Shown here: positions 45,335 to 55,983 of the stretch, in pieces
Position numbering within the stretch: position 1 is the stretch's first letter
How the letters are laid out: each line of letters begins with the position of its first letter
From: Hermatobates lingyangjiaoensis
Lineage: Eukaryota; Arthropoda; Insecta; Hemiptera; Hermatobatidae
Assembly (NCBI GenBank): GCA_026182355.1
Contig: JAPFBL010000167.1
Span: 657,001-721,000 of the forward strand
Length of the DNA stretch: 64,000 nucleotides
Direction of reading: 5' to 3'
Notes under the pieces: model-generated
The model's input: the letters and a program-made list of their open reading frames with translations, nothing else
The model's database searches: none
Told to the model about the DNA's origin: nothing
Program-made: the position numbers and the translations under genes

Positions 45335-45485
45335 TATTCGTACCCCGTCCTTCGACGTGGGGAGATCTCTCTCACTTCATCCTCTCTTCTAGTCTATTCC
45401 TGATGATGAACAACAGTTCGAAATATTGAGAATTCTGTAAGTGTGTTTTTATTCCTTTTTCTGTGTCGTGCTTTGTGTAATTTAA
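45335..45485 (+). mobile_element. PLE pseudo-LTR element, family F13 (copy b)
   Basis: Plus-strand counterpart of 23903-24055, between (TA)n tracts (45321-45334 and 45487-45503). It ends GTGTCGTGCTTTGTGTAATT. Confidence 0.75.
45400..45427 (+). ncRNA. Hammerhead-like core, family F13
   Basis: CTGATGA (45400-45406), extra T, perfect hairpin GAAC-AACA-GTTC, GAAATATT (45420-45427). TTC before the box pairs with GAG after the site. The extra base is T here and C at 23963-23990, with the rest conserved. Confidence 0.6.
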
Positions 45486-45502
45486 AGATATATATATATA
45501 TA

Positions 45503-45645
45503 TAAAGGAACATAGAGAAATTAAAAGCACACACTTACAGTCTCTAATTTTCGGTTGAACCGTCTTCAGGAGAGATAAGAAGATGGTTCAACTGAAAATT
45601 AGAGACTGTAAGTGTGTGCTTTTAATTTCTCTATGTTTCTTTATG
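45503..45645. mobile_element. PLE pseudo-LTR hairpin, family F12 (copy b)
   Basis: Arms about 45507-45575 and 45583-45645 are inverted: AAGGAACATAGAGAAATTAA on the left. The hairpin is nearly complete with almost no loop. The left arm has the full core; the right arm has GATGGTTCAACTGAAAATTAGAGA. Confidence 0.78.
45545..45569 (-). ncRNA. Hammerhead-like core, family F12
   Basis: CTGAAGA (45563-45569), extra C, hairpin GGTT-C-AACC, GAAAATTA (45545-45552). Palindrome AATT, site base A. TCTC before the box pairs with GAGA after the site, a four-pair stem I. Confidence 0.6.
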
Positions 45646-45649
45646 TACA

Positions 45650-46550
45650 TTGAATTGTATTTTTCCATTTCAGATCGTGTTATCATCGAGAAAGTCTATA
45701 TATATAAAGGCATATTTGGAAATGTTGATACCTTGTAATTCTTTTATATGTTGTATAATGTCCTTTCAACAATCAGAAAGGCTTTTTTTGGCCTTTTCCA
45801 TTCTGCTTTTTACCTTTGTTCATTTTCATTCATTAAAAAGAAATTTCTAGACATCTAAGTAAATATATGGGCAGCAAAGTATTTTTATGTTTGTTGTTTT
45901 AGAAGGGTTATCCCTGGAACTGAATCAGGTTCTCCCCCCTCTATTCGTTGGCTTCATTCCAAATTCCCTTGTTCTTTCTAAGGTCCATAACATGCTGATT
46001 GAGTTTCTAGAATATTTCTGCAAATTGATATACTTTGTGGAACTTATAGCCAAAATATTTCAAAGTTGAAAAATGTAGGAGATTTTGTTTTGCATTATTT
46101 TTCTTTAATATGTTGATTTCAAAATTATTGTAACGCATTTGTTTTTGACATTTGTGGACACATAGTACTAGACTCACGGCATACAACTTTGGTTTTATTA
46201 TTTAAAAAGTCACAACAGTGTAATATATAAATACATTACAAGTGGCATTTGTATCAAGATTTTAGAACCTAATCAGAGAACATGAGTGAAGAAATAATGC
46301 TCTGGCTATATCCTTAGGTTTGGCGCTCACTTGTGATAAGACTGTGAAAAACTAATAAAATGATAAATGGAAACTTCTAAATACAAGATGACAACGTGAG
46401 TAATAGAAACAAGTTTACTTCAAAAAGTCTCGTGTTATCGTTCCTGTTGAGACGTGTTTGAGAGATTGCCCTTTTACTAGTGTTGACCAGGTACCTGGAA
46501 TTGCAAGAAAGACGTCTTTGGATAGATTAAAAGAAAAATGTTTGTATAGT
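45650..46550. other. AT-rich sequence without recognised genes
   Basis: Two short open frames (45650-45850, 45887-46069) without domains. Nothing else recognised. Confidence 0.5.
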
Positions 46551-46552
46551 GG

Positions 46553-46817
46553 GGTAGGTTAGGTTAGGTCACAATGAAGATTGATTGACAGTGGGATCTA
46601 CTAAATTTTGTCTAACTTAAGTGTATTTAGAGTTGGGATCGTTAACGAGTACCTGACATCGTTCAGGCTTTGGATCGACGGTTTAACGTCCTTCTCCGAT
46701 GGACTACGTGCTCAGATTTATTCACCTCCCACAGGAATAAATCGAGGGCCAGTTGGAGATCGAACCCCGGTACTATCAGTTCAGAGGAGGACGTAACCAC
46801 TGAGCTAATCTGGCTCC
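46553..46817 (-). mobile_element. tRNA-headed SINE with short body
   Basis: Head TAGCTCAGTGGTTACG near 46790-46815 (decayed), central CGTTAAACCGTCGATCCA, body to CAATCTTCATTGTGACC, then directly the tail of AACCT units (46554-46569). Compared with 1756-2080 it lacks about 60 bases before the tail. Imperfect flanking repeat TGTATAGT / CGTATACT. Confidence 0.82.
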
Positions 46818-47275
46818 CGTATACTAGGATAACTGGATAGTACAAAGTCTCGACACAAAAGTAGTTTTTTTATTCAAACTACTCGTTTTGAACATCTCGT
46901 AGATAACTTCTACAATATAAATGACAAATTAAAAGTTACAAAACTAAATCGGAATTATATTCAATAAAATGAAATAATGATAAATGAATGACATACCCAA
47001 TCGAAGTAGTGAATAAGCGTGGAGCGTGGACATTTTCATTTTGTATATATAAATCAGATTTATTTTTGTAACTTTTCATTTATAATTTGTAGAAGTTACC
47101 TGATGTTGAAGCCTAGTTTGAATAAAAAAACTTCTTTTGTGTGGAAACTTTGTATTATCTACTTACCGTTATTATCTATTTGTATTATGAGTAAATACCA
47201 TAGAATTACGGATTTCACAAGTAATGAAGATATTTGTATGTTTACAAATCTTCTGAGGAGAATGATGTCATGTAA
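46818..47275. other. AT-rich sequence without recognised genes
   Basis: No feature recognised. Confidence 0.5.
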
Positions 47276-47278
47276 AAT

Positions 47279-47845
47279 TTGAACACTGACTTTATAAGCT
47301 TGTGAAGATGGTTTCAAGCTGAGTTATAATATATTAAAAATTTGAACACTGACTTTATAAGCTTGTGAAGATGGTTTCAAGCTGAGGTATAATATATTAA
47401 AATTTGAAAACTGACTTTATAAGCTTGTGAAGATGGTTTCAAGCTGAGGTATAATATATTAAAATTTTAAAACTGACTTTATAAGCTTGTGAAGATGGTT
47501 TCAAGCTGAGGTATAATATATTAAAATTTGAAAACTGACTTTATAAACTTGTGAAGATGGTTTCAAGCTGAGGTATAATATATGAAAAATTTGAACACTG
47601 ACTTTATAAGCTTGTGAAGATGGTTTCAAGCTGAGGTATAATATATTAAAAATTTGAACACTGACTTTATAAGCTTGTGAAGATGGTTTCAAGCTGAGGT
47701 ATAATATATGAAAAATTTGAACACTGACTTTATAAGCTTGTGAAGATGGTTTCAAGCTGAGGTATAATATATGAAAAATTTGAACACTAACTTTATAAGC
47801 TTGTGAAGATGGTTTCAAGCTGAGGTATAATATGTTAAAAATTTT
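47279..47845. repeat. Tandem repeat, 62-64-bp unit, nine copies
   Basis: ACTGACTTTATAAGCTTGTG starts about every 63 bases from 47284. Units differ mainly in the A-run and TTGAACAC versus TTGAAAAC. The minus-strand frame with a 21-residue repeat is a by-product. Confidence 0.93.
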
Positions 47846-48420
47846 AACATTGACTTTTGTTTTAAACTGAAATATAGAATATTAAATATTTAAACATAGG
47901 AAACTAATATATTTTCGACTTATTGAGCTTTGCGATTCGTTGAGAATTGCACTTAAGTTTGTGTTGCTGATGGTTGTCTGTTTTGTTGGATGAACAATAT
48001 GGCGAATGCGTGAAGTCTAAGCAGTCCAGAAGGATGTGCCGGCTCAAGTGTGTTTGTTAATCCCTGAGTAGTGGGTTGGGGTGGGGTCCATCGAGTTGTT
48101 TCTGGAGCCGTTATCAGCTCCGGCCAGCTCCCGAACCCAACCCACCTCGCTTAACTTCTCACTCACACCTCTTTATTTATATATACATACTTATGTTATC
48201 TTACTGCATTTAAATAAATTCCATTTGCTATGCTTATTCCACACTGATCCCTCCTTTAATAATGTCTCTAAATCTTCAAACATCTTTTTTTATTTAATCT
48301 ACATTAATAATGTTGTAGCCTCTGTTTGTCGACACATTTTCCTATGCTTTTGATGATAGACCCTAAAATAATTATTATCAAAGTTTTTATTTCACGATAC
48401 TTACAAAAACGTTCAATTAT
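47846..48420. other. Unassigned sequence with a G-rich inverted patch
   Basis: At 48071-48150 GGGTTGGGGTGGGG is partly mirrored by CCCGAACCCAACCCACC, a GC-rich hairpin of about 80 bp. No gene. Confidence 0.45.
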
Positions 48421-48422
48421 TA

Positions 48423-48560
48423 CAGTTGCACCTTGACATACGAATTGGTTCGTTCCTTGAAGGTCGTTTTGTATCAAACAAATCGTATTTCAAATCAACT
48501 TTTCCTGTAGATATTAATAAGAATAGAATTAATTTGTTCGAGTGATAGTAATTTACCCCT
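48423..48560 (+). mobile_element. Possible pogo/Tigger-like end fragment
   Basis: TACAGTTGCACCTTGACATA, CGAATTGGTTCGTTCC and CAAACAAATCGTATTTCAAA have the style of pogo/Tigger-type MITE ends (TA, CAGTTG, ACCTTGACATACGAA). The opposite end is not found. Confidence 0.4.
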
Positions 48561-49090
48561 GTATGTAATTAAAATACTCTAAATATGTATATATACATTT
48601 AAAAAATGATTTTCCGATTTAAAATGACAGAACTTTGAGTATTACTATGAAAGAGAAGGGCGGGAGAGAGGTTTATAAAACTCTAAACTATTTTTTTAAA
48701 ATTTTATTTATTTTATTCATTTACTAGCAGACTGTATTTTAAAAAAAAATTCAGTGATGATACATGATACGTGCTTTTCCAAAATATTATTAGAAATTAT
48801 AGAATAGTAGAAAATATCATTATTAGTACAGTTCAGAACTGCCACTAGATCTGGAGTTTGTTTTACGTTTTGCAGCTTTAGATACTGAGCTCAAATTTGA
48901 TTTTATTCTAGGTGTATATACCTCTTATTTGGTACGCGAATGGGTAGGTAGGACTCAATTTTTTTAAACTTTTTTAAATTGTGAAAAACACAATCGAAAT
49001 TAAAGTCATCTAATATTACCTCTTTGTTACAGTATCAGACACCTAAAAATATTTGTATATTTTTGTTTTAGCTATATACCTGTATATATA

Positions 49091-49296
49091 TAACGCTATT
49101 TTTCTTTATCTAGTTTCGGTCCAGTGTCACAGAGTAAAACACCATTATGTAACGTTTCGTGTATATTTGTAGACATCATCAGGGCTACACATCTCTACAG
49201 AAATTTCTGTGATGTAACCCTACAGACGAAACGTCGCCTTAAAGGTGTTTTACTGTTTATCGATGAACAAAAACTGGATAAAGAAAAATAGTGTTG
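49091..49296. mobile_element. PLE pseudo-LTR hairpin, family F6
   Basis: Outer ends AACGCTATTTTTCTTTATC and its complement (49091-49110 and 49276-49296) with further matching near GTAAAACACC. The left arm carries a core. The right arm has GACGAAACGTCGCC, a second GAAA-ACGT-C stretch. Confidence 0.65.
49151..49182 (-). ncRNA. Hammerhead-like core, family F6
   Basis: CTGATGA (49176-49182), extra T, hairpin GTCTA-CAAA-TATAC with a mismatch, GAAACGTT (49151-49158). Close in type to F5 and F9. Confidence 0.5.
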
Positions 49297-49349
49297 AATA
49301 AATGCGGCCGAGATAAGAAATTTTTATGTATACATATATATTTATTTAA

Positions 49350-49490
49350 AAAAGATTTTGAATAAACACGTGAAATAACAACCAACATCCAAATCACAAT
49401 AAGAAATGAGAAAAAAAACGAAGACTGCTTGTTATGGTTGTAGATATTAGTCTTTTTTTCTCATTTTGTTATTGTAGTTTGAAGGTTGAT
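49350..49490. mobile_element. PLE pseudo-LTR hairpin, family F1 (copy g), decayed
   Basis: AAAGATTTTGAATAAACACG and TCACAATAAGAAATGAGAAA on the left are mirrored by TTTCTCATTTTGTTATTGTA on the right. The box is lost at the join; only GAAGACTGCTTGTTATGGTTG is left of the core. Confidence 0.6.
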
Positions 49491-49504
49491 TTGTACATAA
49501 CTTT

Positions 49505-49625
49505 TTTATATATAAGGAGAATAGATGTATGAGGACACAGGATTAGTTTTTCCAATTCCAGATTAAACTTTTAATGCCGATGTTTGGATGTTTATTAAAA
49601 AAATTTTTCACATTCTTACAAAAGA
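49505..49625 (-). mobile_element. Old PLE pseudo-LTR fragment, F3-like
   Basis: GTTTTTCCAATTCCAGATTA and TTAATGCCGATGTTTGGATG align loosely with the F3/PLE-1 arms (CATTGCCGACGTTTCG). Decayed. Confidence 0.45.
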
Positions 49626-49629
49626 CTGG

Positions 49630-49830
49630 AAAATTAAGATATTATTATATATAAAATAAACATACAAACTGATTCGAAATAAGTACTGTATTCTCTGAAA
49701 TCAATGTATAATCTGTATTTTAAAATTAAGATATTATTATATATAAAATAAACATACAAACTGATTCGAAATAAGTACTGTATTCTCTGAAATCAATGTA
49801 TAATCTGTATTTTAAAATTTAGATATAAAA
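49630..49830 (+). repeat. Direct duplication of about 94 bp
   Basis: AAAATTAAGATATTATTATA to AATCTGTATTTT is present twice in tandem (from about 49630 and 49724), nearly identical. Confidence 0.88.
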
Positions 49831-51225
49831 TTATACTAATTTTTAGAATGAACATATAAAACTTACAAAAGTTATTTTTTAAAATACAGTATTACACATT
49901 GATTATACAAAATTATGCACGATTTACTTCTTTGGTTCAGTTTGTATGTTAATTTTACGTATATACTGGAGTTGTTTTGACTGGTTTTTAACTTTGTTCG
50001 TCTTGAAGGAGAACTCAAGATGGACGAAGTTTGAAACTGTTCGAACAACTTCTCCTGCAAACAATTTGTGATGGTACTAATTGCGAAGTATAGGATATTA
50101 TGATACTGATAACGAGGCAACTAGTTGTAGGACCTATGCAGAGACTGTTCTTATCAATAACTACCGTCTTTTTCCGAAAATAAGGCACTGCCTTACTTTA
50201 TTCTTAGGTCAAATATCCGTGCTAGGGCTTATTTTCGGGGGAGGGCTTCAAGTACATTAAGTAGATTTACATATTTTTGTTTAATATTTATTTTTATACA
50301 GAAATTTAAATTTATTCGATTACAGTCATGTTGTCTTTTGGAAAAACGTCATAAATTATCAAAATTTTAAATTTCGTTCTCATTTTCTTCCAAAACCATT
50401 TCCTGTAGAATCATTCGTCTGAATCTCTCGTGTCTTGTTGCAATATAGTTGTGGTTAAATTAATACTTCTTGTCTAAGTAGCCTCCTTGAAACGGCTATA
50501 TCATATTAAAAATGTAAACTTAAAATAAAAATATCATGTTATTATTAAAAAAAAAAAAAATAGCAATTAATCTTTATTCATATCACCGGAACAATGGATA
50601 TGACATTGTCCACAATTGGACTTTCGATATCACGTGAGGTTCCACGTTATGTGTTATTGCTAAATTCTCAATAATTCATCTTGTTTTAGATTGGTTTATG
50701 TAAAACAAGATCAAAAATTAATCATCATGTTTGGCTAAAAAAAGTAACAGAACACAAGTGTTTAGAATTCCATCAAAACAGCAGTAATTCATATATAAAG
50801 AAAAAAATTGACTCGTTATATGAATAAGTTTTATCACGATGTTATAACAATAGCTAATATAATTTTCACCAATAGGTGTAAACTGTTTTTTGATATGAGA
50901 AGTGAAAATGAATTCAGTTGGTGTAAATCCTACCGGCAAGGAAAAGAAATCAGCATGAAGTAAGTAATATTTGCCTGGCCAGTAATTGGGTGCCATTGGA
51001 AGAGTGAAGATGCACGCTCTACCCCTGCCCCTTCCCGAATGGCCTCATACATTTTCACTGGTCTTTTCATCCTTTATTACCCATCTCCTATAGTTCCCCG
51101 TATAACCATTCATACTTCCCTCTCTCTCTAACCTACTGTCCCATCCAATAGAAATAAACTTTATTCCTTTGCTTATATAAATCTGTTTTCTTTATTCAAT
51201 CTCCCCCCCTGTTTTGGCATTGACT
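49831..51225. other. Unassigned sequence
   Basis: Near 50163-50240 CCGAAAATAAGGCAC and GGGCTTATTTTCGGGG form an inverted pair of a kind seen in widespread MITEs with CCGAAAATAAG ends; too short to assign. Open frames at 49872-50120 and 50718-50996 lack domains. Confidence 0.4.
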
Positions 51226-51228
51226 TAC

Positions 51229-51255
51229 GATATATATATATATATATATATATAT
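51229..51255. repeat. (TA)n tract
   Basis: About 13 TA units. PLE-2 starts about 300 bases further on. Confidence 0.85.
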
Positions 51256-51609
51256 TTTCTTTCAGCTAAACTTCTTCCTCTTATGGGAATTTTATTTCAT
51301 ACTAAAACAACTTGGGACAACTTTTCCAATATACTTACTTGTGATTTTATTTCTACTATAGTTAGTTGTGGTAATGAAATTGTAAACATAGAACTTTTTA
51401 AATTAAAAAGTAAAAATTTTAAATTGACTGCCCCTGACCTCTTAACAAAGCGCATCTTTTATATTATTGTATGTTTTTTTTATAAGTTTATTTATTTTGT
51501 AATATTTTCCATCTCTAGTCTACACCGAGTTGAATAGTAAATTTTTAGTAAATTAATATTAGAATTAGAAAAAACCGTCATACCTCGTAAGTTGATATCG
51601 GAGATGTTG

Positions 51610-51638
51610 GAGCGCTTTCGGATCTGGTCCATCTTCAT
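51610..51638 (-). ncRNA. Hammerhead-like core, PLE-2 left end
   Basis: Box ATGAAGA (C3 changed to A), extra T, hairpin GGAC-CAG-ATCC with one mismatch, GAAAGCGCTC. AGCGCT palindrome, C site base. GTTG upstream and CAAC directly after the site can pair, with three unpaired bases next to the box. Confidence 0.5.
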
Positions 51639-51739
51639 TCGCAACTAATCTATGGGGCTATTGTCGAGAGGTTTTATAGTCGTGTCCACTGCTATCTAGA
51701 TATTGTTATTTTAAATTATGGCGTTATTTTTGAATTTAT

Positions 51740-53517
51740 TTAATTATTATCTAATCTAATTCTTTTATAGTTTTTTTTATCGTCATATTGTCCGTCCAGT
51801 CTTCTTTTTATTTTTGTTAATGGTTTAAATAAGATATCGGATTGGTGGTTTATCTGTTCGTTTATTATATTACCCGATTTTTTATGTTTATAAATTTCTA
51901 GTTGTTCTATTATATTAAGTCTCTGTCCTTTCTGTCCCGTCTTTAGTAAGTCCATTGAGTTTTCTATGCTGTCAGGTTCGTGTCCGTGTTTGGTAAGGTG
52001 ATTTGCGAAATTAGATTTATTAGTATTATTTAAATAATCTTTAAGATGTTCTTTGAATCGTTGTTTTAGGGTTCTTCCCGTTTGTCCTACATATATTTGA
52101 TTACAGTCTTTACATTTTAATGTATATATTCCGCTTTTTTCGAATTTGTTAGTTTTATTTTCCGTGGAGCAAGCTAATATTTGATTTATAGAATTATTAG
52201 TTTTATACCCTACCTTTACATTGTACCGTTTAAGTAAGTTCGCGATTTTATAACTAATATTTCCTATGTACGTTATAGACGCGTATTTATTATTATTAGA
52301 CCTTTCATAATTATTTATTTTGTTCGTTCTATTTGTTAAAATTTTATTGATTAAGTTTGAGTTGTAACCGTTATTCGTTGCTATTTCTTTAATTATATTT
52401 AACTCTTTTTTATAGTTATTAGGATTCATCGGAATTCTTATTAATCTATCTATCATATACCGAAAAGCTGATATTTTTTGCTGTTTTGGATGCATTGAAG
52501 ATTTATGTATGGTAATATCGGTTGCGGTTGGTTTTCTATATATTTTAAAACTAAGTTTATTCCCGGTTTTTTCAATGGTTAGATCCAAGAAATTTATTTT
52601 GTTGTTTATTTCTATTTCGTGGGTGAATTTAATTTTATTATTTAACGAATTGAGATACTTATTTATGTTTTTTATGTTTTCTTCGTTCGGGTTATTTATG
52701 ATTAAGAAGGAGTCATCAACATATCTGCTATAATGGATTACATTGAATTTCTCTTTTAATATATTGACATATACTCTTTCTAGTTCCTGTAAAAATATTT
52801 CAGATAATATAGCAGAGGTTGGGTGTCCCATTCCTAATCCATCTTTTGCTAAATAGAACTCGTTATTAAATTTAAAATAGTTTTGCTTTAGAGTTAAAGT
52901 TGTTAGTTTTATTATTTCGTCTATATCGTTATTCTGATCAAATTGTTTACCTATTTTCCGTATAATTTTTATTACTTCCGAACTGGGGATTGACGTATAC
53001 AAATTTTCTACATCGAAAGATACCAATTTAGTTTTTTCATTTATATCTATATCTTTTATTTTATTTACTAAATCAACCGAGTTTTTAATATTGTAAGTAT
53101 TAGGTAGGCTAACCTTATCTTTTATTATTTTGGCTAATTTTTTTGATATTTTATATGCGGGAGCATTCCTATAATTTATAACCGGCCTAATAGGTTCTCC
53201 TAACTTATGTACTTTAATTTGAGCTTTTAGCTGAGGGGCATTTGGATTCATGTTTAAATATTTATATGATTCATTGGGTTTAATTATATTATGAGATTTG
53301 TTAATTACATTTCTAATTTCGTTTTGGAACTTCTTAGTTGGGTCGTTTTTTAGTTTTTCGTACTTGTTTTTATCTATAAATTCTTGCGTTTTTTAAATAT
53401 AATCTGATTTATTTATCACAACTATTGAGTTACCTTTGTCTGCTTTAGTGGTTATCGCGTTAGCTTTTTTTAATTTCTTTTTAATGTTTCTAAGGATATA
53501 ATTGTCTTGAGGATATC
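51740..53517 (-). pseudogene. PLE-2 reverse transcriptase / GIY-YIG endonuclease, left copy
   Basis: The long frame starts at an internal Met (53251) and has 503 residues. The same frame continues upstream to the palindrome junction with NAITTKADKGNSIVVINKSD, interrupted by a single TAA (53393-53395). Visible in order: ADKGN block; KLGEPIRPVINYRNAPAYK; motif A SFDVENLYTSIP; motif B GLGMGHPTSAILSEIF; motif C YSRYVDDSFLII; FLDLTIEK; thumb-like basic region; then the endonuclease with GIYTLKCKDCNQIYVGQTGR (GIY, CxxC, YVG), LKQRFKEH and FANHLTKHGHEPD, and IIEQLEIYKHK. All catalytic residues of both domains look intact. The N-terminal domain is missing and the stop disables this copy. It is clearly different from PLE-1. 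Confidence 0.9.
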
Positions 53518-53523
53518 ATTCCG

Positions 53524-54213
53524 ATGAATCCTAATAACTATAAAAAAGAGTTAAATATAATTAAAGAAATAGCAACGAATAACGGTTACAACTCAAACTT
53601 AATCAATAAAATTTTAACAAATAGAACGAACAAAATAAATAATTATGAAAGGTCTAATAATAATAAATACGCGTCTATAACGTACATAGGAAATATTAGT
53701 TATAAAATCGCGAACTTACTTAAACGGTACAATGTAAAGGTAGGGTATAAAACTAATAATTCTATAAATCAAATATTAGCTTGCTCCACGGAAAATAAAA
53801 CTAACAAATTCGAAAAAAGCGGAATATATACATTAAAATGTAAAGACTGTAATCAAATATATGTAGGACAAACGGGAAGAACCCTAAAACAACGATTCAA
53901 AGAACATCTTAAAGATTATTTAAATAATACTAATAAATCTAATTTCGCAAATCACCTTACCAAACACGGACACGAACCTGACAGCATAGAAAACTCAATG
54001 GACTTACTAAAGACGGGACAGAAAGGACAGAGACTTAATATAATAGAACAACTAGAAATTTATAAACATAAAAAATCGGGTAATATAATAAACGAACAGA
54101 TAAACCACCAATCCGATATCTTATTTAAACCATTAACAAAAATAAAAAGAAGACTGGACGGACAATATGACGATAAAAAAAACTATAAAAGAATTAGATT
54201 AGATAATAATTAA
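53524..54213 (+). pseudogene. PLE-2 endonuclease-containing C-terminal half, right copy
   Basis: 229 residues identical to the C-terminal part of the left copy: basic linker, then GIYTLKCKDCNQIYVGQTGR and the rest of the GIY-YIG endonuclease. No RT motif because the copy is truncated at the palindrome junction. The Met at 53524 is simply the first internal Met (MNPNNYKKE), not a natural start. An intact endonuclease half alone could in theory be translated, but nothing suggests that it is. Confidence 0.88.
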
Positions 54214-54314
54214 ATAAATTCAAAAATAACGCCATAATTTAAAATAACAATATCTAGATAGCAGTGGACACGACTATAAAACCTCTCGACAATAGCCCCA
54301 TAGATTAGTTGCGA

Positions 54315-54343
54315 ATGAAGATGGACCAGATCCGAAAGCGCTC
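54315..54343 (+). ncRNA. Hammerhead-like core, PLE-2 right end
   Basis: Exact mirror of 51610-51638, with the same A in place of C3. The F2 hairpin at 10579-10762 keeps the C, so the change arose in this lineage. Confidence 0.5.
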
Positions 54344-54400
54344 CAACATCTCCGATATCAACTTACGAGGTATGACGGTTTTTTCTAATTCTAATATTAA

Positions 54401-55806
54401 TCTTACTAACCTCAGTGGTAATAACAATATGCATGTATTTTAGTAAATTCCCAGCTTTGCTTTGTCCTGTTAGGAATACCTGAAAAATAGAGTATCACAG
54501 CAAAGACTTAATTTCGGTGTATTTTTATATAGTAACACTAGGTTTAAGGAAGCCTAAATTTTATTCTATCGGAATGCATTTCTGGGCGAAGCAACACTGT
54601 GTACAGAAAGATAAGTACAAAGTTAAGTGACTAAGAATGACCTAAATAGCTTATTTTGATGTAGTTATGTATTAGGTATTATTTTCTGTTACTTGCTAAC
54701 ATAAAATGTTGCAAAATAAAATACGGTGTTTTTCAAGAAAGCTTGTTGTCAAGAAACAAAGACAGGCATAGGGATTCATTTGGCAACAACAAACGTCGAT
54801 TAGCGTTGATACTTTTTGTTTGTTCCTGTGATTTTATAGTTTTTTTCTTTGATTTTAGAGTTACTCATGTTTATTGTAATGTTTCTTCATACCGGGCAAA
54901 GAGCTGGTTGTAAAGACAAAGTGCTTGTGAGGTATCATATCATATCAGTGATTTTGATGTTACTGTTTGCCCCAAGTGCTTGGATCCCTATAACTCTTCG
55001 CTCTAATGTCTGGGAGGAGTGCACTGTTGATTAATATCTGTCATTCTCAGATGAGGAGTACTCCGCCGGCCACTTGTTAACCTGCAACCAATCGCCTCCG
55101 AGAACACTCTCTGCTTCAGCCATTCCACCTGGCCCTACTTTCAACGTAATTTTATATGGTGCCACATAATTGAAGCGAGTTGTATCTTATATCTGGATAC
55201 AAAGATAGAATCAAAAGAATTGAGTAACTGGCTGAATTTGTGAACAAAATAATCTGCTTCAATCATAAAAGCAAAAAATATGATCTCTTTGGTTCCAGAG
55301 TAACAATAAAAACAAAACAGAAACAAAGCAATAGAGTGATTACTAGTAACAGCTATCCATCACATCCATAATGATACCAGACAAGTAAGAGCTCAAAGGA
55401 AGTGTGATTATATTTTATGGAAAATGCCAAACATATAAAGAAAATCAATGAATTTGTTGAATAACACCCGTCATATCTACGGTTACTCAGAGTGTTTTAA
55501 AGTTAGACGCAAATTTGATAAATATCTGTTCACTGGAAAGACTTTTATCCTTATAGAATTATATTTAGAATAACTAGGGGTCAAGTTAAATCTCACAGAT
55601 TGCTTGCTTGTACTTAGTACTAAGGTTTGAGTTCGAATCGCAGCTCTGATCCTAGGTTTTTCATACGATAGATGATAAATCGTTGTGCTATTTTTTTTTT
55701 TCTTAAAATATATCACTTCTGCACTCACTTTTATTACTATTGATAAGTAAAGTATAGTTTTCATAAAAAAATTTATATCGAGATTTTGACTGATTTACAT
55801 ACATGT
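54401..55806. other. Unassigned sequence
   Basis: No gene recognised. 54990-55140 is less AT-rich; 55580-55680 contains GGTTTGAGTTCGAATCGCA, similar to a tRNA B-box, but without a matching A-box. Confidence 0.4.
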
Positions 55807-55882
55807 ATAAAAAGATTTCACATAAACACGTGAAATAACAATCAATGATCAAACCACAATAAGAAAATGGGAATACAAGACT

Positions 55883-55917
55883 AAGATCTTTCAACCCTAA
55901 CAAGCGGTCTTCGTCAG
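55883..55917 (-). ncRNA. Hammerhead-like core, family F1, left arm
   Basis: CTGACGA (55911-55917), extra A, hairpin GACCG-CTTGTTA-GGGTT (one pair lost), GAAAGATCTT (55883-55892). Stem I AGTC on one side; ACT before the box. Confidence 0.6.
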
Positions 55918-55948
55918 AGTTAAAAACCGAACTGTCGGGTTTTGGACT

Positions 55949-55983
55949 CTGACGAAGACCGCTTGTTACGGTTGAAAGATCTT
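55949..55983 (+). ncRNA. Hammerhead-like core, family F1, right arm
   Basis: CTGACGA (55949-55955), extra A, hairpin GACCG-CTTGTTA-CGGTT, GAAAGATCTT (55974-55983), with GACT/AGTC stem I. All parts present. Confidence 0.65.

Larger units (their letters stand above)
51552..54400. mobile_element. PLE-2, palindromic Penelope-like element
   Basis: Left copy 51552-53517 (minus), right copy about 53517-54400 (plus), joined directly with no spacer. The right copy equals 51552-52436 and the conceptual 229-residue proteins are identical. Outer ends AACCGTCATACCTCGTAAG are shared with the F2 hairpins at 10579 and 37746, which are therefore derivatives of this family. Both ends carry a hammerhead-like core about 100 bases beyond the stop codon. 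TTACTAACCTCAGTGGTAAT flanks the right end here and also the two F2 hairpins, so the true 3' end may lie slightly further out. Confidence 0.87.

Noticed and set aside
47501..47818. 105-codon frame with a 21-residue repeat
   Set aside because: It arises from the 63-bp tandem repeat.
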